DNA of 64,000 nucleotides, taken from NCBI RefSeq assembly GCF_003987655.1, contig NZ_NGKC01000005.1, positions 1-64,000 of the forward strand, read 5' to 3'. Below the pieces are notes generated by a model, which worked only from the letters and a program-made list of their open reading frames with translations, was not told where the DNA came from and did not search any database. The position numbers were made by a program, and so were the translations under genes. This stretch comes from Vagococcus acidifermentans. Lineage in GTDB: Bacteria; Bacillota; Bacilli; Lactobacillales; Vagococcaceae. How positions within the stretch are numbered: position 1 is the first letter of the stretch; every line of letters begins with the position of its first letter. This document shows positions 7,450 through 14,734 of the stretch, one piece after another.

Positions 7450-8412
7450 TTACAGCCAAAAAAGCCGTTTGGCAGTGCTGAACTGGATATCATAGGGGCG
7501 GACACCCATTTCTTCGCCGTCGGTTTGGCCGGCTTGCGGCACGGTGGACACGATTTGTAAATGGCGTGACACAAACCGGTGCACATGCGCTGATGTCAAA
7601 TGTTTTTTGCGGATCAGCAAGAGCATCAGATAAAAAATCTTGATCAGCGGAATCCGTTCAACGACAATCAGGCTGAACTCGTCCTGGGTGACATCGGCTA
7701 AAGGGTCGATAGCCACTCCGCCGCCAAAATATGGGTGATTAGTTGTGGTGCACAAAAACGCATGTTCAAATGCTATCGTCTGTCCGTTGGCGCTCACTGA
7801 AATAGGAAACCCTTTTTGCCGGAACAGGATTTTCAGTGCGGCACTCAAATAAGACAGTGAACCGAAGTTAAATTTATTCAGCCGGGCTTTGTTCTCAGAC
7901 GCATTGGCAGCGGCGACGATGGCTGCATCCAGTCCAATGCCTACGTTGTTGACAAATAGCTGTTGTTCTTCAGCAATCGCTTCTGTATAAGACAGGATGG
8001 TCAGTTCTTTCGGCTTAGTCGTTGTCAGAAGATGCCGAAGTGCTTCTTCAGGCTGTCGGGAAATCTTGGCGGCGCGTGCAAAATCATTGCCAGAGCCAGC
8101 CGGGATATAGGCAACAGGTATCAGCGGCTGCTCTGCCAGCGCATTGACGACTTCATGCAGCGTGCCGTCGCCGCCGATGACGACCAGAAGCGGGAAAGGT
8201 TCCTGTTTGTCGGTCTCTTCATGCCACGGCACAAGCTTTTCGGCAGCAACAGCCGCAGCTAGATCGATGGCGTGTTTCGGATGTTCTGTTTTGTAAACAG
8301 TGTATGCAATCTGTTGTTTTTCCAAATTGTCGATGACCAGCTTGGCAGTCTGCCCGCCCTTGCCGGCGCCTGCGTGCTCATTGACAATAAGATGCAGAAA
8401 AAATTCAGTCAT
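7450..8412 (-). CDS. Diacylglycerol kinase family lipid kinase
   Basis: Soluble lipid kinase of the DagK/YegS type. DgkB members recycle diacylglycerol to phosphatidic acid; relatives act on other lipids. The 320-residue protein has IVNEHAGAGKG at the N-terminus, the nucleotide loop GGDGT (80-84), PAGSGNDFAR (104-113) and the later VGIGLDA and GGGVAIDPLAD segments. ATG 8412 is chosen because GAGGAG lies 8 nt upstream. An in-frame GTG at 8433 lies upstream of that site and is less likely. A TATAAT at 8441-8436 on the minus strand may be the promoter. In most Firmicutes DgkB sits elsewhere, so this could be a YegS/BmrU-type paralogue; the lipid substrate is not determinable here. Confidence 0.85.
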   Translation of the reverse strand: MTEFFLHLIVNEHAGAGKGGQTAKLVIDNLEKQQIAYTVYKTEHPKHAIDLAAAVAAEKLVPWHEETDKQEPFPLLVVIGGDGTLHEVVNALAEQPLIPVAYIPAGSGNDFARAAKISRQPEEALRHLLTTTKPKELTILSYTEAIAEEQQLFVNNVGIGLDAAIVAAANASENKARLNKFNFGSLSYLSAALKILFRQKGFPISVSANGQTIAFEHAFLCTTTNHPYFGGGVAIDPLADVTQDEFSLIVVERIPLIKIFYLMLLLIRKKHLTSAHVHRFVSRHLQIVSTVPQAGQTDGEEMGVRPYDIQFSTAKRLFWL

Positions 8413-8554
8413 AGTCTGTCTCCTCTCAGACACATATTATAACAAAAATGCTTCTAAAAGGGTGAAATTCGGATTTCGAACGAAAAACAATATTTTTGTA
8501 AAAAAAATAGGAGTGTATTATGATGAGGATATAACAGACTAGGAGCGTGAAATA

Positions 8555-9115
8555 ATGAGTACGAAAAAAATCGGTATTGTTGTCGGCAGTCTTCGGAAAG
8601 AGTCTTTCAGTAAGAAAATCGCAGCTAATATGGCTGAATTATTCCCGGAAGGCTTTGAAACGGAATTTATTGCCATAGATAAATTGGACATGTACGACCA
8701 GGACTTGGATGATGAAAACCGCCCGCCTGCTGCGTGGACCAGTTTTCGTGAACAGCTCGGTCAGTATGATGCGTTTATGTTTGTCACGCCTGAGTATAAC
8801 CGCTCAGTGCCAGCAGTGTTGAAAAATGCGCTGGATGTCGGCTCGCGTCCGTATGGCCAGAACAAATGGGGCGGCAAGCCGGGGGCGGTTGTCAGCGTTT
8901 CTCCGGGTGCCATCAGCGGGTTCGGTGCTCACCATCACTTGCGGCAAGTACTGGTGTTTTTAGATATCTATACAATGCAGCAGCCGGAAGCGTATATCGG
9001 AAATGTTGCTAACATCTTGGACAGCGAAGGCAAGGTGACCAATGAGGGCACACTTGATTTCTTAAAACTGATTGTCAATTCATTTGTGGATTGGATTAAT
9101 AAGACATCAAACTAA
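8555..9115 (+). CDS. NADPH-dependent FMN reductase family protein
   Basis: Flavodoxin-fold flavin reductase or quinone/azo reductase of the SsuE/YieF type. The 186-residue protein has the phosphate-binding loop GSLRKESFS (11-19) and the flavin-contacting TPEYNRSVPAVLKNALD segment, with GKPGAVVSVSPG in the second half. The start follows TAGGAGCGTG. It is monocistronic with a strong terminator behind it. The physiological electron acceptor cannot be deduced; members of this family reduce FMN, quinones, chromate or azo dyes in vitro. Confidence 0.88.
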   Translation: MSTKKIGIVVGSLRKESFSKKIAANMAELFPEGFETEFIAIDKLDMYDQDLDDENRPPAAWTSFREQLGQYDAFMFVTPEYNRSVPAVLKNALDVGSRPYGQNKWGGKPGAVVSVSPGAISGFGAHHHLRQVLVFLDIYTMQQPEAYIGNVANILDSEGKVTNEGTLDFLKLIVNSFVDWINKTSN

Positions 9116-9143
9116 TCCACTTGCCTGCGTTACACATAAAACT

Positions 9144-9192
9144 AAAATCGGCATGACATCGAAGACGTGAAGGGATGCCATGCCGATTTTTT
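9144..9192 (+). terminator. Terminator of the FMN reductase gene
   Basis: aaaatcggcatg (9144-9155) pairs with catgccgatttt (9179-9190) across a 23-nt loop, followed by T residues. Confidence 0.85.
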
Positions 9193-9220
9193 AACAAAGC
9201 AATGGTCTGGAGGGAAAACA

Positions 9221-9547
9221 ATGCTCAAAACTGAAATGGAAGCACTGGCGGGTCAGTTTACCGGCCGAAAAGAATTTATTGAAGACGGCTACTACCGCAT
9301 ACAAATGTTGGACGACAGCCGGTTTGAGTTGGCGTTCATGCTGGCTGACTCATGCGGGACGACAGCCTATCATCCGCGCATTGTGGCAGAGGTGCGGGGA
9401 GAAGAGGTTGTGCCTGTGTCGCTTTTGGATTACGTGTCGCACCCAATCAAAAACATGGAACGGACAGAGGCGAACGGGGCGGAACTTGACGAGGCGCTTG
9501 CCGCGCTGGTTGATAAACTGCGCCGGGCTAAAGCTGTTCAAGATTAG
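9221..9547 (+). CDS. Hypothetical protein, 108 aa
   Basis: I do not recognise this protein. It is 108 residues, acidic overall, without signal peptide or membrane segment. The central part (FELAFMLADSCGTTAYHPRI) has a small beta/alpha look, and the C-terminal third is an Ala/Leu/Glu-rich helix. ATG 9221 follows GGAGGG by 6 nt, and codon use resembles the neighbours, which supports real translation. An upstream in-frame start at 9167 would run through the preceding terminator and is rejected. It lies between a terminator and the queT riboswitch region. Confidence 0.65.
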   Translation: MLKTEMEALAGQFTGRKEFIEDGYYRIQMLDDSRFELAFMLADSCGTTAYHPRIVAEVRGEEVVPVSLLDYVSHPIKNMERTEANGAELDEALAALVDKLRRAKAVQD

Positions 9548-9674
9548 GTCCCTGATGATGAGTGTCCGGCGGCATCTGCAGTAAAAATTTGCGGTTTGTC
9601 TGGCATATTGTGTGAGAATCGTGTAAAATAACTTTGGTGTGATATGTTCACACATTTTCAGCAACATAATTGCT

Positions 9675-9716
9675 GCGCAGTTCGTCGACCATCCTGCGTT
9701 ATCAAAACTAGGAGGA
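9675..9716 (+). promoter_or_regulatory. PreQ1-I riboswitch upstream of queT
   Basis: Stem cgcag (9676-9680) pairs with ctgcg (9694-9698) around a 13-nt loop ttcgtcgaccatc, followed by the A-rich tail ttatcaaaactagg leading straight into the ribosome site (9711-9716). The layout of stem, C-rich loop, and a UUA-CAAAAC-AGG-like tail matches class I preQ1 riboswitches such as the Thermoanaerobacter one as I remember it. The tail normally folds back as a pseudoknot. Because it runs into the aggagg site, control of translation initiation is the natural reading. I did not find an obvious exact P2 pairing by eye. The downstream gene is a preQ1-precursor transporter, which fits. Confidence 0.8.
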
Positions 9717-9724
9717 GGAATAAT

Positions 9725-10231
9725 ATGGAAAAATCAAAAACGCATATGCTAGTACAAAATGCGTTGATTGCATCGATTTATGTCGTGCTGACACTTGTCG
9801 TCGCACCTGTTGCACAAGGACCGATTCAATTTAGAGTGTCGGAAAGCCTGAATCATCTGGTAGTTTTTAACAAAAAGCTGATGTGGGGCGTCTTGTCGGG
9901 CGTCATCTTCTTTAACCTGTTCTTTTCAGATGGCGGGTTGCTGGATGTGGTGTTCGGCGGCGGGCAGACCTTTTTGGCGCTAGCAGTGGTTGCCGCATCG
10001 GAAAAATGGCTGCCGGATGTCCGCAAAAGACTGGTACTCAATGTCGTGGTCTTTTCGCTCAGTATGGTCCTGATAGCGATAATGCTGTCGCTGATTGGAA
10101 ACTTTCCCATCGGTTCGCCGTACTTTTGGGCTGTTTATGGCTCTACCGCATTAAGTGAAGCAATCATTATGGGCGTGTCGGCGCCGGTCATGTACTGGCT
10201 GAGCAGGCACACACCCCTTGCATACGTCTAA
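9725..10231 (+). CDS. queT: QueT family queuosine-precursor transporter
   Basis: Integral membrane S-component-like transporter for a queuosine precursor (preQ0/preQ1), used by bacteria that salvage rather than make queuine-type precursors. The 168-residue protein has five or six hydrophobic segments. The family signature GPIQFRVSESLNHLVVF follows the first helix, and GGLLDVVFGGGQT follows the third segment. ATG 9725 is preceded by AGGAGGA. The preQ1 riboswitch directly in front supports the substrate assignment. No other queuosine gene is in the window. Confidence 0.92.
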   Translation: MEKSKTHMLVQNALIASIYVVLTLVVAPVAQGPIQFRVSESLNHLVVFNKKLMWGVLSGVIFFNLFFSDGGLLDVVFGGGQTFLALAVVAASEKWLPDVRKRLVLNVVVFSLSMVLIAIMLSLIGNFPIGSPYFWAVYGSTALSEAIIMGVSAPVMYWLSRHTPLAYV

Positions 10232-10275
10232 AAAAAGCTTACAAGCCGCGTTCGTTGCGGGCTTGTAAGCTTTTT
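10232..10275. terminator. Bidirectional terminator queT / cbpA
   Basis: aaaaagcttacaagcc pairs with gggcttgtaagcttttt. The long stem has A-runs and T-runs on both flanks, ending the converging transcripts. Confidence 0.92.
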
Positions 10276-10276
10276 G

Positions 10277-10924
10277 CTATTCCATTTGAGCTGTGGCGAG
10301 GTCTTCGATTTCGGCCACGAAGAAATCTTTCCGTTCCAAATGTCTGACGATTTCATCACACACCTCTTGTGTGGTGTCGGCAGGCAAGGTAATAATTGTC
10401 CGGCGGATGTACTCGTCCTTTCCTAGATCCAGTGTGATGCAGCTGGCAATTTCCGAATACTTGGAAATGATTTTTGTCATGTTGGCCAAGTCGCCTTTTT
10501 TCCCGGTTGAGGCGATGGTCAAAGTGAAGCGCCCTTCGTTGACATTCCAAGATTGGGAGAGAATATTCAGCAGCTTGCTATGAGTCAAGATACCGTAAAA
10601 CAAATTGTCCTGGTCCAGCACAGCAATGTACGGCAGTTCTTTGATGGTGAAAAAAATCTTGAAAAATGACGAATTCAAGTGGATATATTTTGTCGCGTTT
10701 TTCAACAAGTGGGTGACTGGCAGCTGCATGTCGCCGCCGTTTGCCTTATGACGGTAAATATGCATTTTGTATATATTGCCACGGAATATTTTTCCAGTTT
10801 CATCTAAAATCGGAACACAGCGGAATCCGGATTCTTCAAGAATGTCGAGGGCTTTTTCCAGTGTACATGATTCAGTGACAGTGGTTAACTGCCTTTTTGG
10901 GATAACAACAGATTCGATTAACAT
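10277..10924 (-). CDS. cbpA: CBS-ACT domain protein, probable c-di-AMP-binding CbpA
   Basis: Two CBS motifs occupy the first ~140 residues (LIESVVIPKRQLTTV...GFRCVPILDE; LNSSFFKIFFTIKELPYIAVLD...GILTHSKLL). An ACT-like domain follows (FTLTIASTGKKGDLANMTKII onward). This order matches the CbpA family of Lactobacillales and Listeria, known to bind cyclic di-AMP. The protein is predicted cytoplasmic, 215 residues. ATG 10924 is chosen because GGAGG lies 10 nt upstream; the frame continues upstream but without a ribosome site. Binding of c-di-AMP is inferred from family membership. The CBS-containing OpuCA in this window is another likely target of the same messenger. Confidence 0.8.
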   Translation of the reverse strand: MLIESVVIPKRQLTTVTESCTLEKALDILEESGFRCVPILDETGKIFRGNIYKMHIYRHKANGGDMQLPVTHLLKNATKYIHLNSSFFKIFFTIKELPYIAVLDQDNLFYGILTHSKLLNILSQSWNVNEGRFTLTIASTGKKGDLANMTKIISKYSEIASCITLDLGKDEYIRRTIITLPADTTQEVCDEIVRHLERKDFFVAEIEDLATAQME

Positions 10925-11023
10925 GATACTCAAAACCTCCATCTTTATTCTGGTTATATGATAACACATCTGTTTTAGAAACAAAACAGCGATTTTTGCG
11001 CTGCCTCGGCACTTGCGGGCTAT

Positions 11024-11052
11024 TTGACAGCTTTCGGCGAAAATGATAGTAT
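11024..11052 (+). promoter_or_regulatory. Promoter of rpmG
   Basis: A perfect TTGACA (11024-11029) is 17 nt from TAGTAT (11047-11052). The -10 is also extended by TGa (11044-11046). This is one of the best promoters in the window. Confidence 0.8.
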
Positions 11053-11087
11053 TGTGAAGAAAAAAACAGCGTCTGGGAGGCGTCAGG

Positions 11088-11240
11088 ATGGCTAAGAAAA
11101 AAACAACATTGGCATGCTCGGTCTGCGGGTCGAGAAACTATTCCAAATCTGTCAACGAAGGACAGCGGACAGAACGTTTGGAAGTCAAAAAGTTTTGCAA
11201 ATATTGTAAAAAACATACGCTGCATCGTGAGACAAAATAA
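11088..11240 (+). CDS. rpmG: 50S ribosomal protein L33
   Basis: Small protein of the large ribosomal subunit near the E site. At 50 residues it has four zinc-ligand cysteines, C10-x2-C13 and C37-x2-C40, and so is the zinc-binding (C+) form rather than the zinc-free paralogue many Firmicutes also encode. ATG 11088 follows GGGAGG by about 8 nt. It precedes secE and nusG, the standard Firmicutes order, but secE has its own promoter. Confidence 0.95.
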   Translation: MAKKKTTLACSVCGSRNYSKSVNEGQRTERLEVKKFCKYCKKHTLHRETK

Positions 11241-11312
11241 TTTTTTTCAAGCCGCTGCGAGCCGTCGGGCGGGTGCAAAAAAGATTTTAAAGCGTTATTC
11301 CAAAGCAGGCTC

Positions 11313-11341
11313 TTGAATCCTGAAGCGAATACCGCTATAAT
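11313..11341 (+). promoter_or_regulatory. Promoter of secE
   Basis: TTGAAT (11313-11318) and TATAAT (11336-11341) are separated by 17 nt. The leader is about 80 nt. Confidence 0.75.
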
Positions 11342-11427
11342 GTAGCTGTTGATGTTTATTACGAATAGAAAAATACAGTGGTCAACTGTTACATGTGAGA
11401 GATAAATTAGTGTTCAGGAGGTTCCAG

Positions 11428-11604
11428 ATGAAAAAAGAAAGTTTTTTTGCCAGTGTTAAAAATGAAATGAAAATCGTCACCTGGCCGTCAAAACAGAAGT
11501 TGAGAAAAGATTTTGTGACAGTCGTGCAGTCGACATTGATTTTCGCGGCATTTTTTGCGATTGTTGACAATGCTATTAGTTTTGTTCTTAAATTGTTCAT
11601 GTAA
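11428..11604 (+). CDS. secE: Preprotein translocase subunit SecE
   Basis: Essential component of the SecYEG channel that clamps SecY. The 58-residue protein is the short Gram-positive form. An amphipathic helix carries EMKIVTWPSKQKLRKDF, with the conserved TWPS segment, followed by one membrane helix (STLIFAAFFAIVDNAISFVLKLF). ATG 11428 follows AGGAGG by 6 nt. nusG lies 116 nt downstream, separated by a terminator-like hairpin. Confidence 0.95.
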   Translation: MKKESFFASVKNEMKIVTWPSKQKLRKDFVTVVQSTLIFAAFFAIVDNAISFVLKLFM

Positions 11605-11638
11605 ACCGCAGAAATAACTAGAATAAATAGCAGGTTGA

Positions 11639-11687
11639 TGATATACTAACGATGAAAAGAAAACTTCGGATTGCCTGAGGTTTTTTT
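11639..11687 (+). promoter_or_regulatory. Extended -10 and terminator-like hairpin between secE and nusG
   Basis: TGaTATACT at 11639-11647 is an extended -10. About 14 nt later aaacttcgg (11661-11669) pairs with cctgaggttt (11674-11683) over a 4-nt loop, with T residues to 11687. Either secE transcripts end here and nusG starts from its own promoter, or the hairpin attenuates nusG. The RNA start and the hairpin nearly coincide. Confidence 0.5.
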
Positions 11688-11720
11688 ATTTTACAAATGT
11701 AAAGGTAGGAACGAACAAAA

Positions 11721-12266
11721 ATGGAAACTTTTGAAAAACAGTGGTATGTGCTTCACACGTATTCCGGTTATGAAAACAAAGTCAAAACGAATATTGAATC
11801 GCGTGCCCAAAGTATGGGGATGGAGGATTATATTTTCCGTGTGGTTGTTCCTGAAGAGGAAGAACGGGAGATTAAAAACGGCAAGGAAAAAATCGTTGCT
11901 AAAAAAACATTTCCTGGATATGTCCTGATTGAAATGGTAATGACAGATGATTCATGGTATGTGGTGCGGAATACACCGGGCGTGACAGGATTTGTCGGGT
12001 CGCACGGGGCAGGAAGCAAGCCGGCACCGCTCTTGAACGAAGAAGTGGAACATATTTTGCGCAAACTTGGTATCAGCAAACGTCATGTGGACCTCGACAT
12101 TGAGATTGGCGAGTATGTTGTCATTATTGAAGGGGCATTTTCCGGTTTGACAGGTGAAATCACTGAAATAGATAATGAGCGTCAGAAGCTGAAAGTCAAT
12201 ATCGACATGTTCGGGCGCGAGACCAGTACAGAGCTGGATTTTGAACAAATCGACAAAGTAGAATAA
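11721..12266 (+). CDS. nusG: Transcription termination/antitermination factor NusG
   Basis: RNA polymerase-bound elongation factor that, in Firmicutes, promotes sequence-specific pausing and couples transcription to translation. The 181-residue protein has the NGN domain (QWYVLHTYSGYENKVK at the N-terminus, FPGYVLIEM, WYVVRNTPGVTGFVG) and a C-terminal KOW domain (GEYVVIIEGAFSGLTGEI). The ribosome site is weak (ggtagga). The usual downstream neighbour rplK is displaced by a serine dehydratase pair on the other strand. Confidence 0.96.
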   Translation: METFEKQWYVLHTYSGYENKVKTNIESRAQSMGMEDYIFRVVVPEEEEREIKNGKEKIVAKKTFPGYVLIEMVMTDDSWYVVRNTPGVTGFVGSHGAGSKPAPLLNEEVEHILRKLGISKRHVDLDIEIGEYVVIIEGAFSGLTGEITEIDNERQKLKVNIDMFGRETSTELDFEQIDKVE

Positions 12267-12276
12267 CCGCGTTGTT

Positions 12277-12306
12277 AAAAGTTGAGAACATCCTCAACTT
12301 TTTTTA
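12277..12306 (+). terminator. Terminator of nusG
   Basis: aaaagttgag (12277-12286) pairs with ctcaactttt across aacatc and its flank, followed by a T-run. Confidence 0.85.
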
Positions 12307-12326
12307 ATTGGGCACAAAGGCAGCCG

Positions 12327-12364
12327 AAAAAAGGAACAGGAGAGACGCATGTCTGTCCTGTTCC
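12327..12364 (-). terminator. Terminator of the sdaAB-sdaAA operon
   Basis: On the minus strand, ggaacagg and its complement cctgttcc (12333-12340 / 12357-12364) form a stem extended by gacagac/gtctctc, ending in six T residues (complement of 12327-12332). Confidence 0.85.
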
Positions 12365-12371
12365 TGCGGGT

Positions 12372-13238
12372 TTAGGCTTCATAAAGTTCTTTGGCGATTC
12401 TCAGGCCGGTCGGTGTTGTTGCAACGCCGCCTTCGGCTGTCTCTTTAAAAATGCTCGGCATTTGCAGTCCGACTTTGTACATGGCCGCCACGACTTCATC
12501 CGGCGGGATAACGCTGGTGATACCGGCCAGTGCCATGTCGGCTGAAATGAAAGCCTGGGAGGCTCCCAGTGCATTCCGTTTCACACACGGGACTTCCACT
12601 AAGCCGGCAACCGGGTCGCAAATCAGCCCCATCATGTTTTTCAGTGTAATTGCCAGCGCCTGTGCCGACTGCTCAGGTGTGCCGCCTTTCAATTCGACGA
12701 GGGCGGCGCTCGCCATAGCGCTTGCCGAACCGATTTCCGCCTGGCAGCCGCCAGCTGCACCGCTGATAGAAGCGTTGTTGGCAATTACCAGACCAAACGC
12801 CCCGGCAGTAAATAAAAAGTTGAGCTGGGCGTCCAGCGGAATTTCATCTTCTTCAATTAAGGCAGACAAGACACCAGCTGCGACACCGGCGCTACCGGCT
12901 GTCGGTGTGGCACAAATCACGCCCATTTCGGCATTCACTTCATTGACCGCAATCGCGTTTTGAACAGCTGTTAAAATCGTTTTGCCGCTCAAAAGCTTTC
13001 CGGAAGCAATGTACTCGCTCATGCGCTTGGCATCCCCCCCGGTCAAACCGGTAACGGATGTCACACCTTTTTTTCCTTTGTCGATAGCCGCCAGCATGAC
13101 GTCAAGATTTCGTTTCATGTGATTGACGACAGCTTCCCGCGGCAGTTGCGAATGCTCCGTTTCAAGCCGTATCATCAGTTCGGCAATAGAGCCGTACGGT
13201 TTGGACATCTGTACTAATTCTTCTATTGATTGAAACAT
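12372..13238 (-). CDS. sdaAA: L-serine dehydratase, iron-sulfur-dependent, alpha subunit
   Basis: Catalytic subunit of the [4Fe-4S] enzyme that deaminates L-serine to pyruvate and ammonia. The 288-residue protein has the cluster-associated cysteines in ICATPTAGSAG, GGCQAEIGSASAMA, LICDPVAGLVEVPC, and the substrate-binding VTGLTGGDAKR. It forms a two-gene unit with the beta subunit upstream (26-nt gap). The pair lies antisense between nusG and rplK, two genes usually adjacent in Firmicutes. Confidence 0.94.
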   Translation of the reverse strand: MFQSIEELVQMSKPYGSIAELMIRLETEHSQLPREAVVNHMKRNLDVMLAAIDKGKKGVTSVTGLTGGDAKRMSEYIASGKLLSGKTILTAVQNAIAVNEVNAEMGVICATPTAGSAGVAAGVLSALIEEDEIPLDAQLNFLFTAGAFGLVIANNASISGAAGGCQAEIGSASAMASAALVELKGGTPEQSAQALAITLKNMMGLICDPVAGLVEVPCVKRNALGASQAFISADMALAGITSVIPPDEVVAAMYKVGLQMPSIFKETAEGGVATTPTGLRIAKELYEA

Positions 13239-13264
13239 GATTGTCTCTCCTCTTCTTTTGGCAA

Positions 13265-13927
13265 CTACCCGAATGAACTGACGTTGTGAACGTTGTTGAT
13301 GTGTTCCAGCTGGTCAGTCAAATCCGGGAATCTGTCGTCAACTTCGATGACCATGATAGCTTTTTCGCCTTTTGATTCACGCGTAACGGTCATGGTACTG
13401 ATGTTAATGTTATGCTCGGAAAACAAATTCGTCACGTCTGCAATGACGCCCGGTTTGTCCTGATGCACGACCAGATAAGTAGGAGTCGACAAATCCAAAT
13501 TGATTTTGAAACCGTTCAGCTCGGAAATCTGAATACTGCCGCCGCCGATGGAGATACCTGTGACACTCAGCTTCCGGCTGCCGGCGCTTACATTCATTTT
13601 CACCAGATTCGGATGTTCCGCTTTTTCTTTTTTCGGAATGAAGGCGACTTCCATTCCGGACTCGTGGGCAATCTTCAACGAATCCGCCAGCTGCGGGTCG
13701 TCCGGCTCCATCCCCAGTAAGCCGCCGACCAAGGCGATATCAGTGCCGTGCCCGCGATAAGTTTTGGCAAACGATTCGAATAAATAGATATCCACCTTCT
13801 CAGGCTGTTCGCCGAAAATACTGCGCACGACTCTGCCGATGCGCGCGGCGCCGGCAGTGTGTGAACTGCTGGGTCCGATCATTACCGGCCCGATAATATC
13901 AAACACGCTTTTATACGATCCGCTCAT
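13265..13927 (-). CDS. sdaAB: L-serine dehydratase, iron-sulfur-dependent, beta subunit
   Basis: Beta subunit of the two-subunit serine dehydratase. The 220-residue protein starts with the SDH beta domain (DIIGPVMIGPSSSHTAGA, TYRGHGTDIALVGG) and ends with an ACT domain (TYLVVHQDKPGVIADVTNLF), which in related enzymes binds serine or stabilises the dimer. The start at 13927 follows AGGGGAGG. A minus-strand extended -10 (TGtTAAAAT, 13971-13963) about 40 nt upstream is the likely promoter. Confidence 0.94.
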   Translation of the reverse strand: MSGSYKSVFDIIGPVMIGPSSSHTAGAARIGRVVRSIFGEQPEKVDIYLFESFAKTYRGHGTDIALVGGLLGMEPDDPQLADSLKIAHESGMEVAFIPKKEKAEHPNLVKMNVSAGSRKLSVTGISIGGGSIQISELNGFKINLDLSTPTYLVVHQDKPGVIADVTNLFSEHNINISTMTVTRESKGEKAIMVIEVDDRFPDLTDQLEHINNVHNVSSFG

Positions 13928-14070
13928 AAAACAATAACCTCCCCTGTTTTAATGTCATCGCTATTTTAACACAAAAAAACAAAATGAAACGCAACCTTTC
14001 CATTAAGAAAGCCTAAAGATATTCTCATTCTGGCGGTACCGTTTTCATCGTAATAAAATGTGTTTTAGAC

Positions 14071-14099
14071 TTGATTTAAACGGCAAAGGAGTGTATACT
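14071..14099 (+). promoter_or_regulatory. Promoter of rplK-rplA
   Basis: TTGATT (14071-14076) and TATACT (14094-14099) are separated by 17 nt. The leader runs about 100 nt to the rplK start. The stretch before it (13991-14070) holds nothing else I recognise. Confidence 0.75.
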
Positions 14100-14105
14100 C
14101 TCAAG

Positions 14106-14208
14106 AGTACATGTATCTGCATGTGCTTCTTTTTTGTAAAAAAGAAACGTGGGAGGAGAAATTTTTCATCTCCATTCAACCACATCACGGACCAAGGAGG
14201 TATGTCTC
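14106..14208 (+). promoter_or_regulatory. rplK leader with GTGGGAGG...AACCACA motif
   Basis: The leader first forms ttcttttttgtaaaaaagaa (14127-14146, palindromic). It then carries gtgggagg (14149-14156), a ggaga/tctcc hairpin, and aaccacatcacgg before aaggagg. The gtgggagg...aaccaca pattern recurs before rplA (14691-14716). Leaders of this type precede rplK and rplA in other Firmicutes and are thought to bind L1 for autogenous control; the binding here is an inference. Confidence 0.55.
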
Positions 14209-14631
14209 GTGGCAAAAAAAGTAGAAAAAATCGTTAAGTTACAAATTCCTGCAGGTAAAGCAACACCAGCTCCGCCAGTAGGTCCTGCACTAGGTCAAGC
14301 GGGTATCAACATCATGGGATTCACAAAAGAATTCAACGCACGCACAGCTGACCAAGCAGGGTTGATTATTCCTGTCGTCATTTCAGTTTATGAAGACCGT
14401 TCATTCACATTCATTACTAAGACACCACCGGCAGCAGTATTGTTGAAGAAGGCAGCAAAGGTGGATAAAGGATCAGGCGAACCGAACAAGAAGAAAGTCG
14501 CTACTGTGACAAAAGACCAAGTCAAAGAAATTGCTGAATTGAAAATGCAAGACCTAAACGCAGCAGATGTGGAAGCAGCTATGCGCATGGTTGAAGGTAC
14601 TGCAAGAAGCATGGGGATTACAGTCGCTTAA
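14209..14631 (+). CDS. rplK: 50S ribosomal protein L11
   Basis: L11 binds the GTPase-associated region of 23S rRNA. The 140-residue protein has [23 protein letters not shown] near the start and the C-terminal rRNA-binding segment [15 protein letters not shown]. The start is GTG 14209, 8 nt after AAGGAGG. The frame is open 60 nt further upstream, but that part is leader RNA. rplA follows after 103 nt, through its own leader motif. Confidence 0.96.
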   Translation: MAKKVEKIVKLQIPAGKATPAPPVGPALGQAGINIMGFTKEFNARTADQAGLIIPVVISVYEDRSFTFITKTPPAAVLLKKAAKVDKGSGEPNKKKVATVTKDQVKEIAELKMQDLNAADVEAAMRMVEGTARSMGITVA

Positions 14632-14689
14632 ATCAGACTGTAACCGCCGGAAGTGGCTTCTCAGTCATTTATATTGAAAGATATAAATA

Positions 14690-14734
14690 TGTGGGAGGTT
14701 CTACCGTTATAACCACACTCAAGGAGGAAATAAA
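14690..14734 (+). promoter_or_regulatory. rplA leader motif
   Basis: tgtgggagg (14690-14698) and aaccacac (14711-14718) can pair through GTGG/CCAC and lie just before aaggagg. The arrangement repeats that in the rplK leader and could give L1 a second site on the bicistronic mRNA. The preceding atatt-gaaag-atataaatat stretch forms a small AU hairpin. Confidence 0.5.

Noticed and set aside
14127-14146. Perfect palindrome in the rplK leader read as a terminator
   Set aside because: It is only A/T pairs with one C/G pair, lacks a following T-run, and rplK must be expressed strongly; more likely a leader structure.
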